A stretch of 64,000 nucleotides of DNA from Janthinobacterium sp. 64 (lineage in GTDB: Bacteria; Pseudomonadota; Gammaproteobacteria; Burkholderiales; Burkholderiaceae_D). Positions 9,801 to 24,800 of this stretch are shown one piece after another. The stretch is from NCBI RefSeq assembly GCF_002813325.1, contig NZ_PHUG01000002.1:228486-292485 (forward strand), written 5' to 3'. The notes under the pieces were generated by a model. That model was not told the origin of the DNA, ran no database searches, and saw nothing but the letters and a program-made list of their open reading frames with translations. Made by a program: the position numbers and the translations under genes. The stretch's first letter is position 1. Every line of letters begins with the position of its first letter.

Positions 9801-12800
9801 AGCAGGCACGCTGATACGGGAAACTCCTCCAATGACCGACGGCGTCAATGTTATCGATGGCGGGCGAATCCTACATGATGAGTTCGGTCGAGAAATCGTG
9901 TTGGCTGATGCCCAGGGCAATCTCACGCTGACCAGCTACGATTCGGTGGGAGCCAAGAAAACATGGAAACAGATCAATGGCAAGATATCGACAGCGGAGT
10001 ATGACGCGCGCGGCTTGTTGATTACTGAAACACTGTCGGAGACTGGCCAAGATGCTTCTGGCGCCCTTCGGCCGGTCATGAACCGCTATAGCTATGATGC
10101 TTCCGGAAAACTCGTACAGAAGATCCATGCGGCAGGCCTTTTAATGCAAGAGAGCATTGATTATGTTTATGATCAGGTAGGCAAGTTAGAGCAACGCATC
10201 GTTGTCAGCAACGGCATGCGTATGGTATTTGACGGACTAGACCGCATTACCTCGCAGACCGAAGCACAAGGCAAAGTGATACTGACGACTTATCATGTGG
10301 ATGGCGGCAAGACTGTCTCGAGTAGCCTGAATGGCGTAACCACGATAGCGGAGTACGATGCATTTGGCCGCCTAGTGGTGCGAACTAAGGAACCGTCGGG
10401 GAAAACGAACATTACGACGTATGAACCGGATGGCTCATATACGACCACTGTCAAAACTGCCGATGGATTGACTACTATCACTGAGTACGATGCCAATGAC
10501 AGGGTGACGAGAAGAACATTGCCGACAAGCGGATTAGATGCCGCCGGCGTGATGCGCCCAATAGTCTCCCGTTATTTCTACGATGACGCAGGCCGAGTGG
10601 TCAAAGCCATTGAGTCCGAAGGCCTGGTGACACAGTCAAATATCGAGTACGAATACGATCAGGCTGGCAAGAAAGAAACCAGAACGACCAATGGATTGAT
10701 CACCGTATTCCAGTTTGACGCGCATGGCATGCTGACCAGGATGACACGTCCAGAAACTGGTCCCGATGCCACGGGCAAGCTGCTGCCGCTGGTCAATACC
10801 TATACATATGACGCTGCTGGCCGCGTGACGCAGGAGATTGCAGCGCTGGGCCTGGTGGCGGAGACGATAAATGATTATGAGTATGACCAGGCCGGCAAGA
10901 TAGTACGGCGGACATATACCAGCAATGGTATCCAGGTGGTGCGTGATGGGCAGGACCGCGAATTGTCGCTGACCGATGCGCAGGGCAATGTCAAGCTGAC
11001 GACTTATCACGCGGATGGTGGCAAGACGGTGTCTGATACCGTCAGTAATCGGACCACCATATCTGAATATGATGCGCGCTCCCGGCTGACGAGCGAAATA
11101 CTTCCAAAAAGTGGACCAGATGCCTCCGGTATTCTGCGTCCGGTGGTCAATCGCTACAGCTACAATGCGGCGGGCCAGGTTACGCAGAAGGTTCTATCAG
11201 AGGGTCTGGTGGCGCAGGAGAGTACCGATTACGTGTATGACCAGGCTGGCAAGGTACAGCAACGCACGGTTGTCAGCAATGGTAATCGTACGATGTATGA
11301 CGCGTTGGATCGTGTGACCTCGCTGACCGATGCGCAGGGCAATGTCAAGCTGACGACTTATCACGCGGATGGTCGTAAGACCGTGTCCGATACCGTCAGT
11401 AACCGGACCACCATATCTGAATATGATGCGCGCTCCCGGCTGACGAGCGAAATACTTCCAAAAATTGGACCAGATGCGTCCGGTGTTCTGCGTCCGGTGG
11501 TCAATCGCTACAGCTACAATGCGGCGGGCCAGGTCACGCAGAAGGTTCTATCAGAGGGGCTGGTGGCGCAACAGCGCATCGATTACGAGTATGACCAGGC
11601 TGGCAAGGTACAGCAACGCACGGTTGTCAGCAATGGTAATCGTACGATGTATGACGCGTTGGATCGTGTGACTTCGCTGACCGACGCGCAGGGCAATATT
11701 ACACTGACGACCTATCTCGCCGATGGCGGCAGGACCGTATCCGTACAGATCAACGGCAAGACCACGCTCTCTGAATATGATGCACGCGGTTTGCTGACCC
11801 GCGAAACGCTGCCAACAACAGGACCAGATGCGTCCGGTGTTCTGCGTCCAGTGGTCAATCGCTACAGCTACAATGCGGCGGGCCAGGTTACGCAGAAGGT
11901 TCTATCAGAGGGTCTGGTGGCGCAACAGCGCACCGATTACGTGTATGACCAGGCTGGCAAAGTGCAGCAACGCACGGTTGTCAGCAATGGTAATCGTACG
12001 ATGTATGACGCGTTGGATCGTGTGACCTCGCTGACCGACGCGCAGGGTAATATTACACTGACGACCTATCTCGCCGATGGCGGCAGGACCGTATCCGTAC
12101 AGGTCAACGGCAAGACCACGCTCTTTGAATATGATGCACGCGGTTTGCTGACCCGCGAAACGCTGCCAACAACAGGACCAGATGCCTCCGGTGTTCTGCT
12201 TCCGGTGGTCAATCGCTACAGCTACAATGCGGCGGGCCAGGTTACGCAGAACGTTCTATCAGAGGGTCTGGTGGCGCAACAGCGCACCAATTACATGTAT
12301 GACCAGGCTGGCAAGGTACAGCTACGCATGGTTTTTACCAGCAGTACACGTACGGTGTATGACGCGTTGGATCGTGTGACGTCGCTGACCGACGCGCAGG
12401 GCAATATTACGCTGACGACCTATCTCGCCGATGGCGGCAGGACCGTATCCGTACAGATCAACGGCAAGACCACGCTCTCTGAATATGATGCACGAAGTTT
12501 GCTGACCCGCGAAACGCTGCCAACAACAGGACCAGATGCGTCCGGTGTTCTGCGTCCAGTGGTCAATCACTATAGCTACAATGCGGCGGGCCAGGTTACG
12601 CAGAAGGTTCTATCAGAGGGTCTGGTGGCGCAACAGCGCACCGATTACGTGTATGACCAGGCTGGCAAAGTGCAGCAACGCACGGTTGTCAGCAATGGTA
12701 ATCGTACGATGTATGACGCGTTGGATCGTGTGACCTCGCTGACCGATGCGCAGGGCAATGTCACGCTGACCAGCTATGAAGCCGATGGCGGCACGACGGT

Positions 12801-15800
12801 GTCGAGGACCGTCAACGGCGAGACCACGCGCTATGGCTACGATCAGGCCAGCCGGCTGATCAAGTTGGTGACGAGTTCGATCAACGAGCGTTATGTATTG
12901 GGCGAGAATAACCAGCGCGCATTCGTCATTGATGCGGCGGGCAAGGTGCTACGTTATATCTATGATGCCAGCGGTAAAGTAGAACAAACCATCCAGTACG
13001 CCTCTGCCATCAGCGTCGGGGACCGGCCGGCGCTGCAAGCGGTGATCGCCGCGCTCAAGCCAGCACCGGCGTTGGACATCGTCACCAATTTCGCCAATGG
13101 CATGCCGCTGCCGACGATACGTGACGACCGCGGCTGGCACATGACCTTGCCGCTGCAGCGCTGGGGCTATGACCAGAACGGCAACCGTACGCCATATGTG
13201 GATACCAGTGGCAACCGCAGCGACAGCTATCTGAACCTGTCGAACGGCAATGTGGTGCTCCGCCAGCGTGATGATGTGATCGCCGCGCGCGGCATCGACC
13301 TGGCCCTGGGCCGGGCCTACAATGCCCAAGGCGGCCAAGCGCGGCACTGGACCTTCGGCGTCAGCCAGTCCGTCGGCAGGATCGTCGGTGTGGTCAACGG
13401 CGCCGGCAGTACGGTACTGCGCACGGCCGGCGATGGCAGCCAGGCGGCATACACGTACGACAGCGCGCGCAGCATGTATGTCTCGACCGATGGCGCCGGC
13501 GCCTACCGCACCCTGGCATATGACGCGGTGGCGCAGCGCTGGACCTGGACTGCGGGTGATGGCCAGATACGCGAAGTGTATGACGCGACGCAGCAAGGCC
13601 GCATCATCCTCTCGTCGGATACCAGCAACAATCAGCTCAGTTACTACTATGATGCTGGCAGTGGCCAGCTGTCGCGCGTGGTCACCGCCAGCGGCGATAC
13701 GACCTGGTTCGATTACAGCAATGGCGATCTGACGCAGGTGCGCGACGTGCTGGCCTCGGGCGCCGTGCTGACGCGCGTGCGCTATGGCTATGATGCGCAG
13801 CACCGCCTGACCTCGGTGACCACCGATTTGACGCCGGACGACAACAGCACCGTGGACGGCAAGGTGGCCGTGATCCGGTACGCCTACGACGGCACGAGTG
13901 AACGCATCGCCGGCGTGACGCAGGCCGACGGCACGGCGCTGTCCTTCACTTATCAGCAATACGGCAGCGAGTGGCGCGTCACATCAGTATCCGACGTCCT
14001 GGGCCGGCGCACGCAGCTGGCCTACGATCTTGCCGCCAACACCACGCGCGTGACCGATGCGCTCGGTGCAGTCAGCGTGTATGCCTATGATGCGCAAGGT
14101 CAGCTGATTGGCGTGACCACGCCGGCCGGGCAGCAAAGCAGGTACGTGTATGACGCACAGGGTAACTTGATCCGTAGCGTCGACGCGCGCGGCAATGCGG
14201 TCGAGATGCAATACGACGCGAATGGCAACCAGATCCTGCAGCGCGACGCGCTGGGCAATACCATCACGCGCACCTATGATCCGATGCGCAACCTGCTGCT
14301 GACGGAAACGACGTACCAGATTGCCGACCCGGACGGTGCGGGTCCTGGCCAGCCGGGCCGGCCACAGACAGCGCGCTATGTCTATGATGCGGCGGGCCAC
14401 CTGCGCTTCCAGATCAGTGCGGCGGGACGGACGATCGAGTACCGCTATAACGCAAAAGGCGAGCGCATCGCCAGTGTGCAGTATGCGGCAGAGCTGTTCG
14501 ATAACAGCGCCCTGGCGCCGACAGTGGCGCCAAGCGAAGCCGCGATCGCCGCGATGGTGGTGAGCTATCCGAACAAGTCGCAAACCGTGCGCGTCGATTA
14601 CGAATACGATGCGCGCGGCCTGTTGGCCCGCACGCTGTCGTATGGCGCAGTCGATGCGGCTGGCGTGGGCATTGCCGCCACGCAGACGGTGCAGCGCTAT
14701 GTGTACGACCAGGCTGGCCAGTTGCTGCAAAACATCGACACAGCCGGTACCGCTACCAGTTATACGTACGACGGCTTGGGCCGTCTGCTGACGGCGACCG
14801 ATCCGCTGGGCCATGTCACTCTCAACAGCTACGATGCGGCCGGCGGCCGCATGGCGGTCAGACTGGCCAATGGCCTGACGACCACCTCGGTCTACAACAA
14901 GGCGGGCGAACTGACAGATGTGATCCAGACGGGCCTGGCTGGCGAAGAGCTGGGCCGTACCAGTTATGCCTACGACGCAGATGGGCGTTTGCGCATGACG
15001 ACGGGGCCGACGGGGCAGCGCACGTACGTGCTGTATGACGAGGCGGGGCGCAAGGTGGCCGATATCACGGCTGGCGGCACCCTGACGCAGTACCAGTACG
15101 ATGCGAACAACCAGCTGATCCGTACTGTGCGCTATGCGCAGGCGGTGAGCAGCGCGAACCTGGCGCGCCTGGTGGCTGCCGATGGCACTCCGCTGGCGGC
15201 AACCTTGGCGCAAGCAGGGGTATTGCCTCCGGTCAGTGCCAAGGATCAAGGCGAGTGGCGTCTGTATGACGCTGCCGGGCGCCTGGTCAGGACGGTGGGC
15301 GCCACTGGTGCGGTGACCGAGTACGTGTACGACGGCGTCTCCAAGCTGGTCCAGACCATCGCCCGCAGCACGCTGTTAAACATAGCGGCCTTTGCGGCCA
15401 ATCCTGTCGTTTCCAATGCCGTGGTGGCCGCAGCTGCCGACGACCGTATCACGTGGCGCACATACGATGCGGATGGACTGCTGCGTTATGAGGTCGATGG
15501 CGAACGCTACATGACGGAGTACCGCTACGACAGCGCGGGGCGCCAGGTGAGCACGCTGCGCTATGCGAACCAGGTGTCGGCGACGGCGCTGGCCAATGGT
15601 TCGCTGGCCCAGGCCACGCCGGCCGCGCATGCGCAGGATATCGTCACCTCCACGACCTACAACGGCCGTGGCTTGGTCGATGCGCGTATCGACGGCGAAG
15701 GCTATGTCACCAGTTATTCGTATGACGCGGCAGCACGCCTGGCGGAAACGCGCCAGGGAACCCGCATGGTCGCTGGACAGCTGACGCAGCCAGGTGTCCA

Positions 15801-18800
15801 GCAGCGCGAGAGCTTCAGCTATGACGCCAATGGACGCCTGTCGTCCAGCGTGCGCTACCTGGATGGCGGTGCAACAGAAAGTACGACCTTGTCCTATGAC
15901 AGCGTTGGCAATGTGATAGCTCAAACGCGTGCGGGTGTCGGCGCGGCCAGCCGCTACGACCTGCAAGGCCGTTTGATTGGCGCACTGGCGGGCAAGGGCA
16001 GTGCGGCGCTCGCAGCCTTGGGCAGTACTCCGTCCGCGGCCCAGGTCGACGCTGTCTGGCAGGCGTATGGCGTACGCTATACCTACGACAAGGCGGGGCT
16101 GCGTATTGCGCAGACCGATGCCAACGGCAACCGGACGCTGTATCTGTATGACGCCGATGCGCGCCTGACGCATGCCGTCAATGCCTTGGGCGAAGTACGC
16201 GAAACGGTGTACAACGTGCTGGGCGAAACGGTGGCCAGCGTTGCCTACGGCACGCGCCTCGATGCTGGCACCTTGGCAAGTCTGCAGGGCGGGATGGCAA
16301 CACCCGGCTTTAAGAATGCGGTGCTGGCGATCGCCAATCCCGCCAAGGACAGCCGCACTTCGTATAGTTACCTTGCCAGCGGCGCGCTGGCCTCTTCAAT
16401 CGATGCGCTGGACAAGGTCACGACGTATGGCGTCAATACCTTTGGCGAACAGGTCAGCCGCCTGACGCCGATCGCCGCCGGCGTGGCGTTGCTGATCGAG
16501 ACCAGTTACGACCGGCGTGGCCAGGTCACTGGAGAAGTACGCGACCGCGCCGGTGTGAACCAGACCAGCGTGTCGCGCTACGACGCGTTTGGCCGCCTGG
16601 CGGCGAGCGTGGACGCGAATCAGGTGACGCACGGCTATGACTACGACCGCAACGGCCATCTGGTCATGGCGCGCGATGGCCTGCAGCAAGCGGCACTGAC
16701 CAGCTACGATGCCTATGGCAATGTGCTGACGCAGACGGACCGGCTGGGGCAGGTGACGCGCTACAGCTATACGGCTTTCAACCGGAGCGTGACGGTGACC
16801 ACGCCCGAAGGCCTGGTAACGGTGAGCAGCTTGGATGCGCAGGGCCGCAAGATTGCGCTGCGTGACGCGCAGGGGGTAACGAGCACCTATCACTATGACC
16901 TGGACGGCAACCTGGATGCCTCCAAGGCCGCCGAGGGCAGCCTGAATCTTAATAGCACGAATAGCTATGATGCCGCTGGCCGCCTGACGGAAAGTGTGGA
17001 TGCGGGTGGACGCAAAGTGCGCTATGAGTACGACGCGGCCAATCGTCTCCTGACGCGCCGTGTCGATCCGGACGGTTTGAACCTCCGTACCAGCTACCAG
17101 TACGATGCCAAGGGCCAGCAGATCCAGATCACCGATCCTGCAGGCGCCGTGACGCAGACCGAGTTTGACCTGAACGGCAAAGTGTTCAAGCAAATTGCTG
17201 ATCCACAGGGCTTGCGCCTGACGACGCAATATGCATACGACGACGCCGGGCGCGTCCTGACGGTAACCAGTCCTGCGGGCCTGGTCACCAGCTATGTATA
17301 CGACAAGCTGGGCCGGCGCACGGAGCAGCATGTCGATCCGGCCGGCCTGAACCTGAGCACGCTGACGGGCTACGATGCCAAGGGCAACGTCGTGTCGGTG
17401 AAAGATCCGAACCGCAATGTCACGCGCTACCTGTACGACGCCAATGACCGCTTGGTCCTGGTGGTCGATGCCAAGGGCGGCGTCACGCAGACGCTGTACG
17501 ACAAAAATGGCAATGTAGTGCAGAGCATCGGCTATGCCAAGCCAGTTGCTGGGCTGACGGGCAAGGAGACGGCGCAGCAGATCCTGTCATTGTTGGTGCG
17601 CGACACGGCGCACGACCTGAGCCAGGTCAAGCGCTACGACAAGGATGGCCGCCTGAGCTGGAGCGTGGACGGCAGCGGCGCAGTAGTACGTACCGAACAC
17701 GATGGCAAGACGGTCAAGCGCACGGCGTACGCCAACCGCCTCGACGCGGCAGCCCTGGCAGCGCTGGCGGGCGGCGCCACGCCGGCGCCAACCGTAGCAG
17801 CAGGGCGCGACGTGGTGACGCAGCAGCTGTTCGATGCCGCCGGCCGCCTGGTCTACAGCATTGATGGCGTCGGTGCGGTGCAAGAGTTGCGTTATGATGG
17901 CAGCGGCAACGCCATCGTGCGTATCGCGTATGCCGCAGCGATCAACATCACGCAGCCGCTGACGCTGGCCAGCGTGGCCCAGCAACTGGCGACGATTGCA
18001 CAGCCGGCGCGCGATGCGCGCCTGGTCAGCAATTATGACGGAGCCGGCCGCTTGACTTATAGCGCTGATGCGCAAGGGGCGGTGACGCAGTATGGCTACG
18101 ACAAGGCTGGCCATCTGACGCGCCAGATCGCGTATGCGACGGCGCTGCCCGTGCCCGTGGGGAACAATGCTGTGTTGTCGAGCGTGGCGCAGAGCACAGC
18201 GGACCGCATCAGCAGTTTTACGTATGATGCGCTGGGCCGCCAGGTGTATGCGGTCGACGCCATGGGTGGCGTGACGCGGCGCATGTATGACAATGCGGGC
18301 AATGTGGTGCGCAGCACCGCGTATGCGGCGCAGCTTCCGGCGCTGCTTGACCGCAACAGCGTGCCCGACACGGCGCGCATCCTGGCCTTGCTGCCGCTCG
18401 ATACGCAGCCAGCGAGTCACGTCAACCGCGTGTTCGACAGCGCCAACCGGCTGCTGTACAGCGTCGATGCGCTGGGCTATGTCACGCAGAATACCTATGA
18501 CGCGAATGGCCATGTGACCCGGGTGGCCCGCTATGCCAACACCGTGGCCGTGCCAGCGGCCAGCGGCAGTGCCATGAAAGAGGCGGCAGTGCAGGGGGCA
18601 TTGCGCCTGGACGCAGCCAGGGATGTGGCCGAAAGTCGCATATACGACGCCGCAGGACGTTTGCAGGAGCAGACTCGTGCTGCAGGCAGTGCGGCCGCCG
18701 GTACCATCCAGTATGCCTACGATGCCCTTGGGAATATCACCAGCATCACCAACGAACGCGGCTATGTGACGCGGCAGGAGTTTGACCAGGCCGGCCGCAA

Positions 18801-21800
18801 GACGCTGACCTCGGTGCCGCTCGATGGTACCGATTCGGCTGTGACACGAACCAGCTATGACGCCTTTGGCAATGCCGTCAAGGTGACCGATCCGAAAGGC
18901 AATGCCGGGTATTTCTATTACGACCAGCAAAACCGGCTGGTGTTGCAAGTCAATCCGCTCGGCTATGCAGTGGGCACCAGCTATACCTTGTCGGGCAAGC
19001 CGGTGACGGTGACGGAGTATAAAACGGCGTTGACGGGGACATGGTCGGCAGACGCGCGGCCCACGGTCATCGCCTCGGCGGGCGATGCCATTACCCGCCT
19101 GGAATACGACCGCAATGACCGGCTGCTGGCCTCCATCGATGCGGAAGGCGCTGTCGAACGTTTCGACTACGATGCCCTGGGTAACCGCAGCAGCTATCAG
19201 AACAAGCTGCGCGGCATGACGCGCTACACCTATGACGGCCGCGGCGCGCTGCTGACGGAAACGCTGCCGGTCAATGCGCCCGATGCCAGCGGCGCGCTGA
19301 AGCCGGTCATCAACAGCTATACCTATGATGCCTTCGGCAACCGCCGTACTTCTATCGAAGCACAGGGGTTGGCCTCGCAGCGCAGCACCACGTACGGCTA
19401 TGACCTGGCCGGGCGCCTGGTCAGCCAGCGCGGCGACGAGATCACACTGCACGATAGTAGTGGTGCGACGCGCCGTGCCGCACCGCAGCAGACATGGACT
19501 TACGACCAGCGCGGCAACAAGACCTCGTACACGGATGGCAATGACAAGGTGACGCGCTGGTACTACGACGCGGCCGACCGCAAGCAGATGGAACTGAGTG
19601 CGGCCGGTACCCTGTCGCAATGGCGTTATGACGCCGCTGGCAACATGGTGTCGGCATTGGTGTACAACACGCCGGTCAGCGCGCCTGCCGGCAATGGTGC
19701 ACCGCAGCCGGTCAACCCGGCAGAGCGCCGCCAAACCTACTACGACTACGATCAGGCCAACCGCATGGTCGGCACGCGAGTAGGTAATAGCGACAAGCAG
19801 AAGGAGCTCAATGGCGATCCGGTTTTCAGCGTCCCCATGGCCGAACGTAATGAGCAGGGAAGCTTTGATTTCAAAAATGTCGCGATTGAGACCAAGCGCA
19901 CCTACGATGCGCTGGGAAATGTGGTGTCCGAGAAGGATGGCCGCGGCACGGTGACCTGGTCGTACTACAACACGGCTGGTGCGAAGATTGCGCAAGTTGA
20001 CGGAAAAAATTACCTGACCGTATGGACCCGCGATGCGGCCGGCAATATCCTGCAGGAGTACCGCTACGCCAAGCAGGTCAGCCTGGTGGTGAATGCGGCA
20101 AGCAGCGTCGAGGAGCTGAAGGCCAGCAGCGGCACCCGTGTCGATGACCGCATCACGGTGTCGACATATGACCGCATGAACCGAGCCAAGTCGCAGAGCA
20201 CGCTTAATCAGGAAGTGTTCAGCCTGGATACGAAGGGAGTGCTGAGCAGCCAGACCCGGGCAACAGCAGTGGCCTACGATTATGATGGCCTGGGCAATAT
20301 CATCAAGAGAACCGAGGCGAACGGCGATGTTACCGATACCCTCTACGATGCGCTGGGCCGCCAGACCCGGGTCGAAGGTGCCGGTTTTACCGATTTCCAG
20401 CAGGCATGGGTGCGCCCGACCACCGACACGGTGTATGACGGCGTCGGCCACGTCATCACCTCGACGGCGCTGGGCAAGACGCACAGCGAAGACCGCATTA
20501 CGCGCTTTATCTATGACGCGGCCGGGATATTGACGGGCAAATCGACGGATGGCATTGCCGGTGGCTATGCCTACGGCCACGATGCGGCCGGCAACGTGAC
20601 GCAAGTGCAGGTGAACGGCCGGAAAGCCGATGGCAGTGCCAGCGTCAGCAGAACCCTGATCGGCTACGACGCGATGGGGCGCGAAACCAGACGTCAGACC
20701 GGATCGGTGGACCAGGCTGGTGGCTGGCTTGCGGGCGACAGCCGCGAGGTGCGCTATAACGCCTTTGGCGACATCGTGTTCAAGGGTGTCAATGGTGGTA
20801 CGGCGGAGTTTGCCGAGTACGACATCATGGGGCGGCGCTGGAAGACGAATGCGGGCGACGGTTCGACCAAGGTCTACCAGTATGACCAGAACGGTAATGC
20901 GACCGTCCTGATCCAGTCATCCGGCGCGAATTTGCGCCCGATGACGCTGGAGCAAATCCTGGCCATCAATGAAATACAGGATGTATCGAAGGATCCAGTG
21001 GTGCTGGCGGCCAAGGCGGCTGGCGGCATCAGTGTCACGCTCAGTACGTATGACAAGCGCAACCAGCTGACCGATACGTACCAGGCAACGATGCAAAGTG
21101 CGAGTAATTTCGTGACTAACCAGCCGTTCCTGACGCAGGAGCTGGGTGTCAATTTTACGGCAGGGGGCTTGACTGTCGGGGCGACGAGGGAAAGCGGCGG
21201 CAATGTAACGAGTATGCCGACGGTGACCGGCAGTATCGGTTATGCGGCGCCAGGTACTGTGTATTTCGGCATTGTCTGGCTGGCCGAGGACCCTAAGTCA
21301 CCGATATATGATCAATATGAAGGCACAGAACTTTCGCAGATTAGCATTCCATTTGGATTGATCAATGGCCCCGGCAAGATTCATGTGAGAATCGATGGTG
21401 TTGAGGTGCGCGAAGGGCCTTTTGATGCGGGCTTGGAGGATATTACGTGGTACATGAGGCTGCCGACACGGACAACATCGACACATAATTTCCGGCTCGA
21501 TCTGTTGCAGGAATCACAAACGGGATCCGCTTCAAGCTTGCTATTGCTTGCTACAACCGTAATGTCCACCGGAGAGCCTGTCCCCGTTGGCATGCATCAA
21601 GCTGAACTTCGTGCCTACGGTGCAGTTAACGTTGCCAATCAGATTAATATTCGAAATCAACCAACCTCGACCAGTCGGCTTGTGTTCATGCGCAGGCAAC
21701 AAGGTTCGAACGGTCCGTGGTCCAGCTATGAAGGTCAACAAACATACAATAATCAAGGCGGGGCCATTGCAGGTTGGTTCCATCTTAGTCCAGGATATTT

Positions 21801-24800
21801 TGTATCGTCTGGAGGTGTCGCTGTTGGGCAGCCTGATCAGGGCAATTATGAGTATCAATACGTCGCTTTGGCTGCGGATGGTACGGTATTGAATGTCGAA
21901 ACTGGCGTTTACGATAGTGCGCAAGGAAACTCTGTACTAACACAAACGGCGCAAGCAATCTACGGAACAGGTAAAGCTTTTCAAACCAAGGTCAGTTCGA
22001 TTTACGGAACCGGCGATACGGCTTGGCTCAATATCACGGAACAAGGCAAGGCTCAATCCATGCGCATCCATTATCGTGCTCAGGGAACCGATGCTTGGCA
22101 GGTGAGGATGTTGGAGGCGGAGCCCGGTATTCCCGGCTGGTTCAAGATGTCGCTCGACGGATTGCCCGCCTGCGAGTACTGGTTTGAAACATACACAGGG
22201 CCAACTGGGACGGGGGCGCAGGTCAACGCGCCAGGCGGAGGTCGGACTGAGGGAACCTTTACGCCGTACGGCGAGGTTTCCGCACTGACCGCATTCAATG
22301 CCAAGCCAGCCAGCGTGACTTTTAATAATCAGCCAACAAGTGCAGTGAGTATGCGCCTGTTTTACACGGGACCCGATGGTATTCCCCGTAGTAAAAATCT
22401 GGACCGCAATGGCGCGAACAGCTTCATCTGGAACGCCAGCGATGTGGCCCCCGATGTTTTATCCAGCAGTTATGTGGTTAAGTATAGTTACGAGGTATTC
22501 GACGCCAGCGGCCAGCGCGTCAACGCGGCAGAAGGTGTAGTGGGGCTGGGAAAAGAACCAATACAGTCGACGCACAAGCTGTTATCGCAGCCCAGCATCG
22601 TTTCCTTCACGCCACCCGTGCCGGCGGCAACACAGATGATATTGCAGTACCGCAGTCTCGGCTCGACAGGCGCCTACACGCGCGTGGTGTTGCCACGCAG
22701 CGGCGACAAGTTCATCTGGAAGGTGGAAGATGCCGGTTTGCGCCCGCAGTCCGGCAGCAATAAATTTGAATACAGCTATACCTTGCTTGACGTGGCTGGC
22801 CAGCCGGTAACGGATGGCAAGCCGAGTTATGATGGTGTTGTAGAGGTCATGGCGGATCGCACTACCAGCTACAGTTTCACCAAATGGACGATGTTCCTGA
22901 AGAGCGGTGAGGCGACCATTCACCGCCAGCAGGCCTATAACGCCTTTGGCGAGATCGCCAGCGAGACCGATGGCCAAGATAACGTGGTCGCCTTGTCGTA
23001 TAACACGGCAGGAAAACTGACGCGCAAGGAAGCGCCGATGACCACCATTGCGCTGGAAAACGGCAGCAGTACGCCTGGCCGTCCTGTGACCTTGTATTAC
23101 TACGATGCCTCCAGCCAGCTGATCGGCGTGCGCGACGCGAATGGCAACCTCAATACCCAGACCTTGCTGCCAGGCTACGGCAGCGAAGGGCGCATCGTCA
23201 GCGAATTCCATGCGGACGGTGGCGTGAAAAAGGCCGGCTACGACGTGTTCGGCGACCTGCGCACCGTGACAGACGAATTGCAGCGCAAAACGCAGAACCG
23301 CTATGACCAGGGCGGGCGCTTGATCGAGGTCATCCGGCCGGAGCGCTTGGCGGGTACGCCTGGATACAATAACGGCATACCGAACGTCGATAGGTACACC
23401 TACGATACGCAGGGCAACCGCATCAGCCATACGAATGCCTACAATCAAACCGAAAGCACCGACTACGATGCCGAAGGACGGGTGGTGCGCACACTCAGCT
23501 TTGAGGAGCGCGAAGTACGCTACAGCTATACCTATGACGCAGCCATGCTGGGTGCGGGCGGTCTGGTGGTCGGCGGCTGGAAAAAGGTTACCACGGTAGG
23601 CAATGTGCGCAGCACCAGCGACAGCAACGACTATTTCGGCCACCTGGTTGGGCATGTCGATGTGGCAGGGCGCAAAGTGGTCTACAGCTACGACCATGCC
23701 GCCCACCTGATCCGCCAAACCTCCAGTGGCGATCCGACTGGCCGAGCCGGCCAGAACATCGATTTTGAATACTATGCCAACGGCTATCTGAAACGCAGCA
23801 CGGACCGGGTCTTGAACGTCGAGTCCTATTTCGAGTACGACAAGGAGGGCAACCGCACGCGCGAAGCGTATGCGAAACTGGAGACAGATGGCCAGCGCAC
23901 CTACTATCAGCTGGCCGATATCAGCTACGATGAACTGAACCGGGTGGTGAAGTTCGTTGATCCTGAAGCGACCATTACGTATAGCTACGACGCCAACAGC
24001 AACCGGCGCCAGGTGAAAAGTGCCTACAACACGGTGGTCAATGGCGCCCCGGCGGTGCAGGACTACTGGTACCAGTACGACAGCATGAACCGTTTTACGA
24101 TCACCAAGGGTGTTTCGGCGAATGGCATGGTCAGCACCGGCAGCACCGGCACCAGGATCAGTTACGACCTAGCCGGCCAGCGATTGACGGCGACGGCCGC
24201 CAATGGCACCGTCGAGCGCTACAGCTATACCAGTGATGGCTATTTGGAAGACGTTACGATCAACGGCGTGCTGGGTGCCCGCCGGGAAAATGATTTACGG
24301 GGCCGGGTAACGGGGTACAGCGAGTACAGGAATGGTGTCAAGTTGTCGCAGAAGGATAGCGTCTACGATGCCGACAACCGGGTCACGCAAGAGAGCTTCA
24401 AGGACGAAGCGAGCGGCAAGACGACCGTCACGGATTTCCATTACCGCCTGGACGTCGGCAATGGCAATTACACGGGCGTGGACCAGGGTGTGGTGACGCA
24501 TACCTTCCAGCATGCGAAGGGCGTCACCGATACCGGCGTGCACACCATGTACAGCTATGTCTGGTGGGACGAGGCCAAGCAGAGCAAGATCCAGATCCAG
24601 GGGATCAATGCGGGCAACCCGGAACAGCTGCGCTGGGGCAGCGGTTTCTCGGACCTGCAGTATGACGTCAACGGCCATTTAACGCAGATGAGTGCGTATG
24701 AAGCCGGCAGCCTCGGTGCGCTGGTCGGCAGCGCTTCGAGCCGCACGATGACTTACATCAGCGACCAGTATGGCCAGGTGCTGCGCCGCAACAAAACACA

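Noticed and set aside
17587..20604. A minus-strand open frame of about 1000 codons inside rhs, and several others of 300-500 codons
   Set aside because: They are antisense shadows caused by the codon bias of YD repeats (TAC/GAC/GGC). They have no domains, and composition is rich in R, H, I and V without structure.
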